This document shows, piece after piece, positions 44,499 to 55,199 of a DNA stretch of 64,000 nt (within the stretch, counting starts at the first letter, position 1; every line of letters begins with the position of its first letter). A program made the translations under genes and the position numbers. Origin of the DNA: Icerya purchasi (taxonomy: Eukaryota; Arthropoda; Insecta; Hemiptera; Monophlebidae). The notes under the pieces were generated by a model. That model worked only from the letters and a program-made list of their open reading frames with translations, was not told the DNA's origin and made no database searches. The stretch lies in the NCBI GenBank assembly GCA_039619475.1, contig CM077116.1, positions 168,967,363-169,031,362 of the forward strand. The letters run 5' to 3'.

Positions 44499-44762
44499 TT
44501 TATGTAACTTTACTCTAAAATTAGCATCTTAATTATGGTTTTTAGATCCTGTAATATTTCCATGATAATTAACATTAATATTTTAATGTTTTATAAAAAT
44601 TAGTTTTTTTCAAAATTATATTTCCATGGTAAATTAATAATATTTTAAATTGAAAAATTACGTTTATTATGTTGCTAAACGTTCGAACTGTTACGTGACG
44701 TTACGTGACGTGACGATTTCGCCATTTAGGTAGTCCGCGTTAAAGAACTTCGTTTCAAAAAC

Positions 44763-44874
44763 ATTGTTTAAAAATTAATTTTTTGGAAAGTGATTTTTTC
44801 AATAGCAGCTGGCGGATTTCGCAAGGAATGAGACTGGCTACATGTTCTCAAGGTTTTTTGTGTTCTGTTCGGGC

Positions 44875-44911
<37 letters not shown>

Positions 44912-44994
44912 TTTTTCTATTCGATAATAATATAAATTATTTTTTTAAATTTCAAATGTTAAAATTAAATTCAAGTTTCTCGCTCTTAGAATAG
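44763..44994. other. Intergenic; poly-A run of about 32
   Basis: A long A-run at 44877-44909 follows TTCGGGCC, resembling the tail layout of the RNase H-LINE, but no LINE coding precedes it. Confidence 0.4.
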
Positions 44995-45200
44995 ATGGTC
45001 AGTAGTTGCGAAGTTAAGGTTCATAATTTACTAATCCTAATAACACTAATAAGAGAAAAGAAGGCCAACATTTCCTCTTTCTCTTGATTATAACTCCTCG
45101 GATTTTTCTGGACCCAGCTATTGCACACTATACAGACTTGAGGGTACGACTTTGAGTCCGCAACAATATGTTTCGAGACCACAGCCTCCAGTCTTATAAA
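44995..45200 (-). repeat. SINE copy, diverged
   Basis: Contains GCGAAGTTAAGGTTCATAA, a block like CGGATTTTTCTGGACCCA, and a B-box-like TTTCGAGACCACAG near the right end. This is the order of the SINE at 63553-63785. Orientation minus. Confidence 0.55.
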
Positions 45201-45219
45201 TGTTTAATAAATGTATATG

Positions 45220-46220
45220 TTTCCTTTTTCTTTGTGTGGGCGCGCCAGCGGCATTGACCCAACAACAGGAAAAACTAAGCTAAGAAACTAAATAACTAGG
45301 CGGTCGGAAAAGAACGCAACAAAGGACAGCAGTGCGGACACCACAGAAGCTGAAGGAAAGGAGAGGATAAAGGAAGAGTTATAGGGAGTAGGAAGACCTA
45401 ATGACAAGAGCTGACTGTATAAAAGGGAGCGTTCGTTACGAAGAGCAGGACACTTGAAGAAAATGTGATCAGCATCACATATACGAGGAGGATCACAATC
45501 GTGAAGAGAACATTAAGGAGAAGGCGACAGAGCAAGTCGAAAGCGAGAGGAGGTGAAGAAAGAATGATTGATCCGGAGACGAATTAGGGAGACAATAGAA
45601 GAGCGACGACTGAAATGAATAAAATGGAACCAAGACAGGGAACGAGGAATCGGCTGAATAAAACGGTAATACGAATGACAATTAGAAAAGAGGGAGGGAT
45701 AAATATTCCGCCAAAGTCTGGCGTGATTGTAAGTGGATAAGGAAAGGATATCTGAAGAAGGGAAATAACTTAGGAATGAATCAAGGCGACCAGCAGAACG
45801 AGCCAATCAGCTGCGTCATTGCCATCAATTCTGGAATGACTGGGGACCCATAAAAAATCAATAAGAATAGAGCGGGATGACTGCAGAGTGGAGGTAAAAG
45901 AACGAATTGAGAGAATAATACTATCAGAGGAATGTAAAGGAGGAGAGGATAGGGCTTGGAGGGCGCCTTTAGAGTCCGAAATAATGAGGAGTTGGGAAAG
46001 GTCGCTTAAAGAGGAAATAAAAAAGATAGCTTGAAGGATGGCGATCGACTCGGCAGAAAAAATAGTGCAGAAAAAAGGAAGCCGGAAGGACTCAGAATGC
46101 CGAAGCGATGGGGCAGTAAACGCACCACCCACGCCGTCCTCGCTCCTGGAACCATCAGTAAAGATCAATACATGCGCAGGAAAAGAAGAATTCAACAAAT
46201 ATATGTTGACAAGGCTAATC
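45220..46220 (-). mobile_element. RNase H-LINE family copy 8, with RNase H
   Basis: The largest intact RNase H reading of the family. The minus frame 46198-45770 has HVLIFTDGSRSEDGVGGAF (first catalytic Asp), FSAESIAILQAI (Glu), LLIISDSKGALQALSS (second Asp) and VPSHSRIDGNDAADWL (last His/Asp box): the four expected RNase H1-like blocks in order. A frameshift at about 45775 then leads through SRRSSIVSLIRLRINHSFF into a decayed zinc-ribbon region (YVMLITF, TNAPFYTVSSCH) and a 3' end near 45235. RNase H in LINE ORF2 removes the RNA strand during cDNA synthesis. The RT domain is not present here. Confidence 0.85.
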
Positions 46221-46239
46221 TTTAACGATGGATTTTCCC

Positions 46240-46530
46240 CACAATCTAAGTTATGCTCGCTAGAAAAGTATAGAAGTCCGAAAGTATTTTTATTTTTAAG
46301 TTTGATATTCTACCTTGTTGATATGCTTTAAGCTGCTAAATAATATGATTTATTGTATCTTCATATCCAGTACATCTTCCTACGTTTAAAATATTAATTC
46401 CGACAAATTTATTATGCTCTATTCTCAGTCTGATTGTAGTTACCATATAATCTCTTTCCGAGATTGACACTTCTCCTAAAAAAAGGAAATCTTGAAACTT
46501 AATTCTGTATTGTTTCGTAATCTTCTCCAC
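46240..46530 (-). pseudogene. Possible C-terminal tail of another LINE
   Basis: The minus frame reads SERDYMVTTIRLRIEHNKFV, GRCTGYEDTINHII and, after a stop, QLKAYQQGR. The pattern R-L-R-I-x-H then a C-x-x-x-E-D-x-x-N-H-I-(I/L)-x-x-C-like box and Y-x-x-x-R resembles the segment after RNase H in I/Jockey-type LINEs. Short, with the zinc cysteines partly lost. It borders copy 8 and could be its 5' neighbour. Confidence 0.35.
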
Positions 46531-46954
46531 TTTGATTGTTTATCTATTGAAATGCATCATACTACTGTTCGTTGGTTGTTCTCTAGCTATCGGTAAATTT
46601 GCTTCAAATCAATTATTTTATCTAATCCGGTTCTTGGAATTTTATTCGCCATTTCGTTTTCTTTGGTGTGATGCAGTCTATTTCAGGATTATTTTCGTTT
46701 CCGCTGCTGTAATTTAAATATTTGACTTCTTATGAGGTATTTTACATTTTCTTAATATTTCTAGCAGATATATTATACACAATACAGAGGGAGAATCTGT
46801 TCAATTAAATATTTTTTGCTCAGTTAACTTTCTGGAATATCACCTGAATATTAAAATAAGTGTGATATACACTTAACATGTTTGATCTCATTAAGTATGT
46901 ATTGCACGTATGTATATTTAAAAATCCTTTTAGAAGTCGTTCAAGCGCAGTCTA
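46531..46954. other. No gene recognised
   Basis: AT-rich; a 61-codon plus frame without motifs. Confidence 0.4.
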
Positions 46955-47165
46955 AAAAATCTAAAAAAAAGTGAATTTCTTTTTTCAAAATATTTTGACG
47001 ATTGCTCAGCATAAAGCGTCAAACATTCAAACGAAATGTGATCAAAATCACGGGGAATGTATGTGGAAGGAAGATGAAAAAATGGAGTAGATGCAGATGA
47101 AAATCGAGAAAATGATGTAACAAAAAGATTACGATTAAAACGAAGACTAACAATTTAAAATTATA
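46955..47165 (-). mobile_element. RNase H-LINE family, fragment copy 9
   Basis: On minus, with frameshifts: SLRFNRNLFVTSFSRFSSAS, FHLPSTYIPRDFDHISFEC, LYAEQSSKYFEK. This aligns in order with the segment before and including the family's D-H-I-x-F-E-C box. No 3' tail is recognisable. Confidence 0.55.
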
Positions 47166-47820
47166 CCTGTGTTTCCTAATTAATCGTTATATAATATAAA
47201 GTATAAAATTATTATTAATTATAAGTAGAAAAGTATATTATAATAGCAATTATTAGCTACATAACTGTAATTTTATTATTCTTATGTACCAACTAACGTA
47301 GCTGGCGTGTAAGTATTATTTAACTATAATATTTCACTTTAAGCTTAATTTTATTGTGATCTATCACTACTACAAATACTTATATATACTTTATTACTTA
47401 ATTTTATGAATTTAAATTACATATAGCACAGTAACTATTTTTTTTTTTTCGATTTCAGCCTCTATGGACTACGCTAAACAACTAAGTTTTCATTTTACAT
47501 CTTTTCCTTCTTCCTTACTTAACATCTTTCCAGTATTTCTTGAGACCCTCCATCAAGGCATTTTTATGGCTTATCGAAAGCGACCTCTTCCGGTTAACTT
47601 GTTCTATTTTAAAGATTGACGTCGCAACTGTTTTATGAAACCATTCCCCTTATTAAACACATTTGTGTTTCAGTAACATCCATTAATTCCATATCCTTTT
47701 CACATTCATTGAACCATGCAGGTCTTATTTTCTTCGTTTTCATGAATTCATAAATTCTCTTGGTTAACCTGTCTTCTTGCATTCTGGTAATATGCCCGTA
47801 AAATAATAATCTTCTTTTCC

Positions 47821-49311
47821 TTATTGATATGGATAATGGTTCAATCTTGGTCTATATAGTTTATAGTTCGAAACCCATTTGAACTGTCCATCATTCCATT
47901 TAACTCCTATAATCTTTCTCAGGATTCTCCGTTCCCTTATTTCTAATTGATTTGTTAATATTTTCTTGTTTAGATTTAACGTTTCTGATGCATATAACCC
48001 TTCTGGTTTTACAACTGTAGCATAATGTCTTAGTTTTGCTCCTATGCTCATTGCTTTTTTATCGTAAACATTCTTCACCAAGTGATATGCCCGACCTAAT
48101 TTAAATATTCTACTATTCATTGCTTCTTCTTCTAGTCCATTTTGTTGTATAAGTTCTCCTAGATATTTGAACTTTTTAACTCGCGTTATTTTTCCAGCAG
48201 ATGTATTAAAATAGTCTGGGCTGTTTTTAATATTTGTCATGTACTTGGTTTTTTCAACAGATATTTGAAGGCCTACACATTCCGAGACTTTTATTAGTTG
48301 GTTGATCTTATTCGTTGCTGACGTTAAATCATTAGCAAAGATAGTTAAATCATCCGCGAACGCCAAACAGTCGATATGTATTCCTTTATTCTTAGTACCA
48401 AGTCTGAATTTATGGTTGTTATCCTCTTCATCTATCAGAATTCTCCATTCTCTGATAATTTTTTCCAAAATACAATTAAAAAGGATTGGTGATAAGCTAT
48501 CTCCTTGTCTTACACCCGTAACAATCTCAAATGGATCCGAGATTTCTCCTCTAAATTTAACCCTGCACCTTGTGTTGATTAAAGTTTGCTTTATTATATT
48601 TCTGGACGTATCGTCTAACCCAAATTCTTCTAAAACGTCAAACACCGTACTCCTATCGACTGAATCATATGCCTTCTTGAAATCGATAAATACGGCTACA
48701 TAATCATTATTTCTAATTGATTTAAACCTAATAATATTCTTCACATTAAGAATTTGTCCCAGGCATGATCTTCCTTTCCTAAAACCGGCCTGGTATTCCC
48801 CTAAATTTTCGTTTAAGGTGTTTTCGACTCTTTTTAGGATTGCTTGTGAAAGAATTTTATAAGCTACAGGAAGCAGGGATATTCCTCTATAGTTGTTTAC
48901 ATCCCTCTTGTTGCCTCTTTTGTGAATTGCATGTATTAGTGCGGATTTCCATTCTATTGGTATAACTTGTTTCTTCCAAATTTCTTCGAAGAGCTCAGCT
49001 AATACACCTGCAATTCTTCCCTCGGCCAACTTGAAAAGTTCCGGAATAATCGAATCCTCTCCTGGTGCCTTGTTGTCTTTTAGGCCCTTAATAAGTACTG
49101 CCACCTCATCCTTGGACGGTGGCATGGTGTCTTGTTGCTTATATGTTGATTGACGTTTGAGCAATTTTTTAACTGGTTTGTCGCAGTTCAGCAATCTTTT
49201 GAAATAACTCGCCAGAATGTCACAATTTTCTTTATCTGTTAATCCCAATCTCTTTCCATCTTCGAAGCAAATACCAGACGTCTGGTATCCTACAATGTAG
49301 GATTTGAACAC
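47821..49311 (-). CDS. LINE reverse transcriptase, catalytic domain in one frame
   Basis: A 496-codon open frame with every core RT motif: NKAPGEDSI (80-88), VNNYRGISLLPVAYKIL (138-154), GEYQAGFRKGRS (171-182), motif A VAVFIDFKKAYDSVD (205-219, D210), motif B TGVRQGDSLSPILFN (265-279), motif C CLAFADDLTIF (315-325, D320 and D321), FKYLGELIQ (381-389) and a thumb with GLYASETLNLN. It makes cDNA from the element RNA at the nicked target. The true protein starts upstream (49312-49800, frame-disrupted) and continues after a frameshift near 47825 with LLFYGHITRMQED. The ATG at 49311 is only the first Met after a break. Intact catalytic residues make this the only plausible active-site relic in the window. 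Confidence 0.85.
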   Translation of the reverse strand: MFKSYIVGYQTSGICFEDGKRLGLTDKENCDILASYFKRLLNCDKPVKKLLKRQSTYKQQDTMPPSKDEVAVLIKGLKDNKAPGEDSIIPELFKLAEGRIAGVLAELFEEIWKKQVIPIEWKSALIHAIHKRGNKRDVNNYRGISLLPVAYKILSQAILKRVENTLNENLGEYQAGFRKGRSCLGQILNVKNIIRFKSIRNNDYVAVFIDFKKAYDSVDRSTVFDVLEEFGLDDTSRNIIKQTLINTRCRVKFRGEISDPFEIVTGVRQGDSLSPILFNCILEKIIREWRILIDEEDNNHKFRLGTKNKGIHIDCLAFADDLTIFANDLTSATNKINQLIKVSECVGLQISVEKTKYMTNIKNSPDYFNTSAGKITRVKKFKYLGELIQQNGLEEEAMNSRIFKLGRAYHLVKNVYDKKAMSIGAKLRHYATVVKPEGLYASETLNLNKKILTNQLEIRERRILRKIIGVKWNDGQFKWVSNYKLYRPRLNHYPYQ

Positions 49312-50023
49312 TTTGTAAAAATCTCTAACGTTATTTTTCTTGAAATCCTCTTCTATTTGTTCTATTTGTGTTTGTTCATAAAAACGTTTCGCTCGTCTAA
49401 ACGTCTTATTTGCCTCCTTTCTAGCCCTCCTGAATTGTTCTAGATCTTCAATTTTTTTGCTAGAGTTCTATTTTCTCCACATACTTGTTCTTTGTGCCAA
49501 TGTCTCATCACATGTATCATTCCACCACCTATGTTTTCGTTTCTGCGCCTTTAGAATTGAACTAGCAGCTGCTTGCTGTATCTTATTTGCAATATCAGGC
49601 CACCGCCTGGATTCGAAGATTAATTTATTTTGGTACTCTTCTCTAGTTTCGTTCTTAAGTTTCAATTTCTTTAAGTCATATTTAATGGTTCTTGACTTGT
49701 TTTTAACATTTCGAAAGGGGATGAAATTTACTTTGATCTTTGAGAGGTAGTGGTCAGAATCAAATTCTGCTCCTCTTTGGACTTTAACGTTCATGATTTC
49801 TTTTATCGCTTTTCTACTAATTTGCTACATGATCAATCTGTTTTTCTTCACTTCTATTACACCTGGTGATCGCCATGTTTTTTGTTTGCTCGGTTTATGC
49901 TTGAAGAATGTTGACATTATTTGCAAATTAAAACTTCGACACATTTCTATCAGCCTAACTCCGTTTCCGTTAGTTCTTCTGTGTGCCGGGTATTTTCCTA
50001 TTACTGCTCTATTCGTTACCTAA
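49312..50023 (-). pseudogene. Endonuclease-RT linker, frame-disrupted
   Basis: The minus frame 49794-49468 reads VQRGAEFDSDHYLSKIKV, the last box of the endonuclease, then KYDLKKLKLKNETREEYQNK and RKHRWWNDTCDETLAQR. After a stop it continues as FRRARKEANKTFRRAKRFYE. W-W-N-x-x-C followed by a basic coiled region is usual between endonuclease and RT in these LINEs. About three breaks disrupt the continuous ORF2. Confidence 0.7.
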
Positions 50024-50692
50024 CTAAGCATTAAAATCTCCTAACAGAATTGTAATGTTCTGATTTGGTGTTTTATTAAGATTTTCTTCCAGCATATCCC
50101 AGAACTCTTCTACTTCCTCACGTTTGCGTTTATTGTCGATATTCGTAGGTGCATGCGTATTAATCAGTGTATACCTTTTATTTGCGCACCGAATAGAAAG
50201 TAATGACAATCTTTCTGAAGGGCTCCAAAATTGTTCGATAGAACTCAGAATTTTCTTGCTAACAACAAACGCTGTTCCAAATAGCGGTAGATTTTTACCT
50301 ATTTTTATCGCTTTAACTCCTTTATAAATTCTGTATCCCTCTAGGTCCATTACTTCTTCATCCATATACCGGGTTTCCTGTACCGCTAGTATCAGTATGT
50401 TATGCTTATCCATCATTTTCGTTAGTTCCTTATGTTTACCAGTCCTTACTAACGAGTTAACATTCAATGTTCCAAAAAAATATTTTTGTTTAATCTTTAA
50501 CTTTTCCTTACCGTAATTGAGTTCACCAATGCATCTAGGTGTAGGCACCCCAGAAAATGATTGCCTACTAACACTCCTAAGAGTGGTGGATTCCCTTAAA
50601 CGGTTACCACCTGGGGTAGTGTCTCTCTTCGGACTATAATCCATGATGCTTAGTTGTGAATACAAATGTGATTCGGAAAAATTCCTCCTCAA
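50024..50692 (-). pseudogene. APE-type endonuclease domain of the LINE
   Basis: The 222-codon frame ends by stop right after the GD-x-N box. Boxes: FFGTLNVNSL (residues 73-81, N77), ILAVQETRYM (E106), SPSERLSLLSIRC, TLINTHAPT (about 175-183) and ILLGDFNA (215-222, D219 and N221). These are the conserved blocks of apurinic-like endonucleases that nick the target DNA in LINE integration. The domain should continue to an SDH box, which is seen in another frame near 49740 (DSDHYLS). The first about 70 residues lack similarity and may be an N-terminal extension or partly UTR. The stop and frameshift make the domain incomplete as it stands. Confidence 0.75.
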
Positions 50693-50740
50693 AGTTAGAA
50701 CCGAAGTTGTAAGCCCCGGAGCTTGGTTGTGTTTTTTTTA

Positions 50741-51060
50741 AATTTTAGTGTGGAATTCCAAAATTTATCCTGCTGTATTCCGAATTTTTTTATCTGTTCA
50801 TATTAACTATTGTCAGACTGCTTTAAATGTTCCAATTAAACTGGGCTATGGCAAAATGGGGGTTGCAATCCCATTTCCACTTTCCTCGTTAGTCGCAATT
50901 TCTAATATTACTACTATTGGATTGGGTACCCATACGTTCATATTAGTCAAAGCGTGCAAGGGTCACCACGTGCAGGTGAGGTAGGTGTTGGCGCGGAGAG
51001 GCTAGCCAAAGGTTTCACCCCTTGTATATTGCGCATCCAACGTCCTTTGACCCTCACAGT
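50741..51060 (-). other. Possible 5' UTR of the LINE
   Basis: Less AT-rich than its surroundings with CpG-containing segments (50960-51010). No ORF with known motif on either strand. It abuts the endonuclease ORF and stops at a microsatellite, so a LINE 5' UTR is likely. Confidence 0.35.
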
Positions 51061-51330
51061 AACTATATTTATCTATTATTTTATTATTATTAGTAGTTCC
51101 ATCATTATTTAATGTTATTATTATAACTATCAGTATTGTTATTAATTTTAAACTTGGATAATGGTTATTGTTATTTTTATATTAGCTTTTAATTTTGATA
51201 CTATTATATATATTATCAATATTATGATTAATGTTATTATTACTGTTATTACTATTATTATTAGTATTATTATTATTACCAATATTATTATTATTGTTAT
51301 GCATATAATTTTGAGTTTTAGCTTTAGCTT
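51061..51330. repeat. (ATT)n-like microsatellite region
   Basis: Imperfect ATT/TTA trinucleotide repeats over about 270 bp, giving a run of Ile codons in an open frame at 51161-51385 that is not a gene. Confidence 0.8.
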
Positions 51331-51359
51331 ACGTATTATTGTTGAAACCAGCTACCAGT

Positions 51360-51830
51360 ATTTTGGGACTGGGGAATGTGTGTGATTAATTTTAGATTTT
51401 ATTCTAGATATTATTTTATTTTAACTTTTATTAATTTCTGCGGCTTTTTACTGATTTTCACTACTTCTTACTTGTTTCCTTGTTATTACTGACTTGTAAG
51501 TAAGTTGTAAATTTTATCATTTAAGATTGTTTGTAAACATGGGCTACTAACATGTACTATGCAGTTTTCATTTTTGTTTTTGTATGTACCATATTCGTTA
51601 ATTTTGAGATGTATTAGTTAAACCAGTACACAATAGTGGCCCACGTATAATAATTTCAACATGCATGTTTTTAGTTTAGCTTTCTTAAATCTTCATGTCA
51701 AACACAAATTGTATTCCTATTACATTCGCTACTCGCGCTAAAGGAGCGCATTTGTGACTTCAATTATTATTTAGTATATATAATTACCGTTGTACATATT
51801 CCAAATATATGATTTGATTTGATTTGAAGA
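51360..51830 (+). mobile_element. LINE 3' UTR with (GATTT)n tail
   Basis: Ends in GATTTGATTTGATTTG at 51812-51829, a pentanucleotide tail known from several LINE clades. The upstream 450 bp is non-coding and would be the 3' UTR of a 5'-truncated copy. The clade is inferred from the tail only. Confidence 0.4.
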
Positions 51831-51834
51831 CGAC

Positions 51835-52990
51835 AAATAGAGCTCTGAGATTGTGAAGCATTTAAAAGACGGTAAGTATCTAGAAAGCCATGGACGGCGA
51901 GAAGGAGATGGTTAAATAGGAAAGCAAAAGGAGCTAGAATTAGAAAATAAACAAGAATAGGAATCAAGCAATAGTCTAGAATGGGTAATTAAGGGAAAGA
52001 AGAGCAATATAATGAGCGGAAAATGTACCCAAAAATCTTCCACCGGAAACGGGAAAACGGACTAATATGAATATCCATTAATTTATTACGCCTAGTGCCT
52101 AAATGACACCAGGAATTCACGGGAAAAAAATCTGTCTCCATCGAGTAAAAGAAGAAAATAGATTATGGATGAGAGAGCGTATAAGATTGATTACATAGTC
52201 GGAAGAGGGGGGAAATGCGGAGCAGATGTGATAACTTGAAGAACACTTCTAGAATTTGATTATTATGAGCATTTTCACTAGTCTCACGATGAGGAAACGG
52301 AAATAACAGCGCCCGGAACAGCAATAGATTCTACACAGAAAATTAAGCAAAAAAAAGGGAAGTTTAATGCGAAATAAATCAAGGCAGAATCAACTCAATA
52401 CGGCTTTTTGGAACCGTCAGTATATAGATAAGTGATATGTGTAAGAAAGAAAAAACTTAAAGCATTCGAAAATTCAGTTCTGGCAACATGTTGACGAACA
52501 ACAGATTTAGAAAAAAAAACGATGAACAAAGACATTTAATATAGGATAAAGGTAAAACTGGAAAAACCGCGAAAGAAAAATAAGGGATCTTATCATGATT
52601 GTGAAGGTATAATATGGTGAAAATTGAAGTTTTACTAGAAGTAAATCGCCATTTATGAAAAAAAGAGGAGAAACAAAAATAAACAAATGGAGAAGAATGA
52701 ACAGGCAGGTGCTTAAACCCGAAAAAAAAAAACAAAAAAACACGAGATATCTATGAATAAGGAAAGGAGTACCTAGGATTCAGCAAGGATGGCTAGAACG
52801 AAGATATAGATTTCAGGGCGCCAAGGCAAAAAAGAAGACGGGGGAAATGCGATCTAATATTGAAAGGGGAAACCTAGAGGAATTGATATAAATAAAGCAA
52901 CAGTAGTCGAAGGTAGAACGGATAAAAGATTTATAAAAAATAAGTAAGATACAGGGAGGGATAGTGGACAAAAAATAACTTTTTAGAAGT
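51835..52990 (-). mobile_element. RNase H-LINE family copy 10, decayed
   Basis: Minus reading with many breaks: around 52450-52330 an RNase H trace (ISLIYILTVPKSRIE, FFCLIFCVESIAVPGA). Further on, KSILYALSSIIYFLLLLDGD near 52150, and a decayed end toward 51835. It aligns in order with copy 8 (FTDGS..., SAESIAILQA...). No zinc-ribbon box is clear. Upstream text (52457-52735) is leucine/phenylalanine rich and probably earlier ORF2. Confidence 0.5.
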
Positions 52991-53596
52991 GAGATTTAAA
53001 ATATAAAACAAAGCGCAAAAGCTTTCTCGTAAAATAAAAAAAAATTATCAATAACGAATTATTTGAATTAACGTAAAAATACACATTCGCCGGAATGCTG
53101 GATGAAAAATTAAAAATTTTAGCAATATTTAAATGTAAATTATGGTCGTCTTTAACTGAACATATGGAATCCGCAGCGCGTGAAACGTAACGCTTGACTG
53201 ACCTCGTTTTTTTTTTTTTGTTAATATGATTCTGATCGAGACAGATTCACCCATGTGTTATTTCTATGCTTTTATAGTAATCGGATGTAAAATTAGGACG
53301 AGCTGGAATTACAATAATTGTTTAACAGATTCAGTTACTGCTTTATAATGGTATTAGTTGAATTTACGAAAATTTTACGATCCGGAAGTAACGAAATAAC
53401 GATACTTACCAGTTTTTATCAGGCGTGACTTTTTTTTTGGTATTTTGTAAACTCTTAAGAATATTTTTAACACATAAATTTTTTCAAAGTATTGTTATTA
53501 TTACTTATTCCGAGTGTCTCTCAATTAAATTCCGCTACTATTTGGCACTATCGTCTGTCTGATGAAAATGGAATTCAAAAATAACTTTAATAACCC
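52991..53596. other. No gene recognised
   Basis: AT-rich sequence with a T-run at 53208-53219; nothing assigned. Confidence 0.4.
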
Positions 53597-54224
53597 CCAC
53601 GTCCAAATCATTCGCAGCTAACGTTTCAAATAGCATTATTTACAAGTAACGTTTCGAATAGCGCATTACTCTATTTCAAACTAGAGCTGAACGATGACGA
53701 ATGATTTTAATAATCGAGTGATCAACGAGTTGCTAATTATGATAATCGATTATAAACGTAATAACCGAGTGATGAATGACGAATGATGAGTAACGATTAT
53801 AATATAGTAATCATTCATATTATGAACAATACATTTTGTTAGAATATTATAGTGGTTTTTTTAACTTGTTTTTTTTTTAAATTTTTAAATATTTATTATT
53901 TTCTGAAATTACATTGTGCATTTTAAATAATATTATTTTATCGAGATAATTTTAACCTATATTAATATATAAGTCCAACATTTCTGCATAACTAATGTTA
54001 ATAATCGGTATTCACGAGATGTTCAGCATAATCGAATTATTTTACACAATTGTAATTCACAGTCATTATATAATTTTGAATATAAATCTGTCGTTACTGT
54101 TAATTTCGCCGATAAAAATATCGATATTTGTCAAAAACTACCGTTAAAATTAAAATAAATAATAATCTAAAATAAATTTTACCTTATTTAAAAAAAAAAA
54201 AATGATTTGTGTATCAGTATGTAC

Positions 54225-55020
54225 ACGCGGCGGAAGTGAAACTTCTTTGGCTTGTATGTATTAAATTCTTTAATAAAATTTTATTTTAAATTAATTTTTA
54301 GCATAGAAAAGGTATCAGTATAAACAAAATTTTCATTTTCAATAAATAATAAATCCAAAAAATTTTATTTATAAAAAAGTATCATTATCATTGGTCTATT
54401 TCAGTTATACTTAAGGTGTTTCAATACATACTTTTGTTATCAAAGACTTGTGGCAACTAAAATAAGAAATATAAGTTTTGCACTCAATATCATCTAAAAA
54501 TTTTGAAAACACTGCATCAATCGTTGTATTTGATTTTATCATTGATATCATCCTGCTTTTTTGTAGAGATAAATTCAAATTGTCTTTTAAAAATTCAATC
54601 AATTGTATAGAGTTGTCTAAAGCAAAATTGACATTAAAATCTCCACTTAAAATCATAGGTATTTTGTTATACACGTTGATTTTAGCGAGGCGTCCATATG
54701 ATTTAAAAACTCACTAACAGACTAAATGTGTATAATGTATCATATCGTGAATATCTTTCTATAGAGTGGTGTGTACACGTACTTATTACATGTATACACA
54801 TATATATGAGAATGCTCATAAACTATATGCTATACGAAGTCCCGTAGTATAAATACTTAAACATACATTTACTCATTTTGGTATACTACTAGACCTAGAC
54901 AGACACTTATACATATTTACACATACACACAAATACATACCTACCTTACGTTTAACGCGTAACGCTTAACGAAAATTTTTCCCTACCGTGCCGTAAAAAG
55001 TTTCACTTCAAAATCAAATC
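54225..55020 (-). mobile_element. Second Helentron fragment
   Basis: Contains the endonuclease carboxy part (54717-54411). Downstream on minus, a GAAGT-TTC-ACTTC hairpin followed by CGCCGCGTGTAC at about 54247-54220 resembles the proposed 3' end at 37232. A GTGAAACTTTTTACGG-like text at about 55005 may be the 5' end. Boundaries are speculative. Confidence 0.45.
54411..54717 (-). pseudogene. Helentron endonuclease, C-terminal part
   Basis: An 87-codon frame: IPMILSGDFNVNFALDNS (GD-x-N box), LIEFLKDNLNLSL, NTTIDAVFSKFLDDIE, and TYISYFSCHKSLI, where the S-x-H-K end box substitutes for the SDH of LINE endonucleases. It complements the N-terminal part preserved at 43316-43891. The I-S-Y-F-S-(C/Y)-H-K box is the feature that points to Helentrons rather than LINEs. 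The helicase is absent here. Confidence 0.7.
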
Positions 55021-55199
55021 ACGTAGGTAATAATTCTCCTAAGTAAACAAACTATGATCACTCGAGTATGATTAATAGTTAACAAAAATAGTAATCGAAA
55101 TATCTCGAGATATGTTCATAATCGAGTGATTCCATTAGTATATCTTATGATTGCCCAGCGCTATTCCGAACGTGTTAGCTAGGAATAATTTGGACGTGG

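Larger units (their letters stand above)
43316..44762 (-). mobile_element. Helentron fragment (helicase plus endonuclease)
   Basis: Minus-strand pieces in order: PIF1-type helicase end (44498-44042), a linker (44041-43892) and an APE-type endonuclease (43891-43316). Rolling-circle Helitron relatives known as Helentrons carry an endonuclease after the helicase, which is the arrangement seen. The 5' terminal motif (GAAACGAAGTTCTTTAACGC on minus) is at about 44762. Rep and most helicase motifs are deleted, and the endonuclease stops before its GD-x-N box. Confidence 0.7.
47440..50740 (-). mobile_element. LINE with APE endonuclease and RT, nearly complete
   Basis: The most complete element here. 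From about 50740 down to a T-run at 47440-47450 (poly-A on minus) the minus strand contains an APE endonuclease, a linker with the SDH-type box, a full RT and a post-RT tail, in the usual LINE order. The clade is not settled; the text is like insect endonuclease-RT elements annotated near the RTE/CR1/Jockey group. There is no RNase H. Only a few frameshifts and stops separate the parts, so it is young. A 5' UTR may extend to about 51060. No ORF1 is evident. Confidence 0.8.
53682..55163 (-). mobile_element. hAT element with TAGAGCTG-type ends, 1.48 kb
   Basis: Left TAGAGCTGAACGAT and right (complement) TAGCGCTGGGCAAT are hAT-type ends. The flanks TTTCAAAC (53674-53681) and TTCCGAAC (55164-55171) match at six of eight. 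Both subterminal regions carry ATAATCGAGTGAT-like repeats. No hAT ORF is left; the interior holds a Helentron fragment. Confidence 0.55.
53597..55199. repeat. Outer inverted repeat around a hAT
   Basis: CCACGTCCAAATCATTC and, after GCAGCTAACG, a similar text inverted at 55164-55199 (complement CCACGTCCAAATTATTC). Arms of about 30 bp lie outside the hAT ends, suggesting the hAT landed in an older foldback unit. The left arm also carries a duplicated AACGTTTC(A/G)AATAGC segment. Confidence 0.55.

Noticed and set aside
44877..44909. LINE poly-A tail
   Set aside because: Preceded by GGGCC as in LINE tails, but no LINE coding text or TSD next to it.
48302..48703. 133-codon plus-strand ORF
   Set aside because: Shadow of the minus-strand RT with intact FADD and other motifs.
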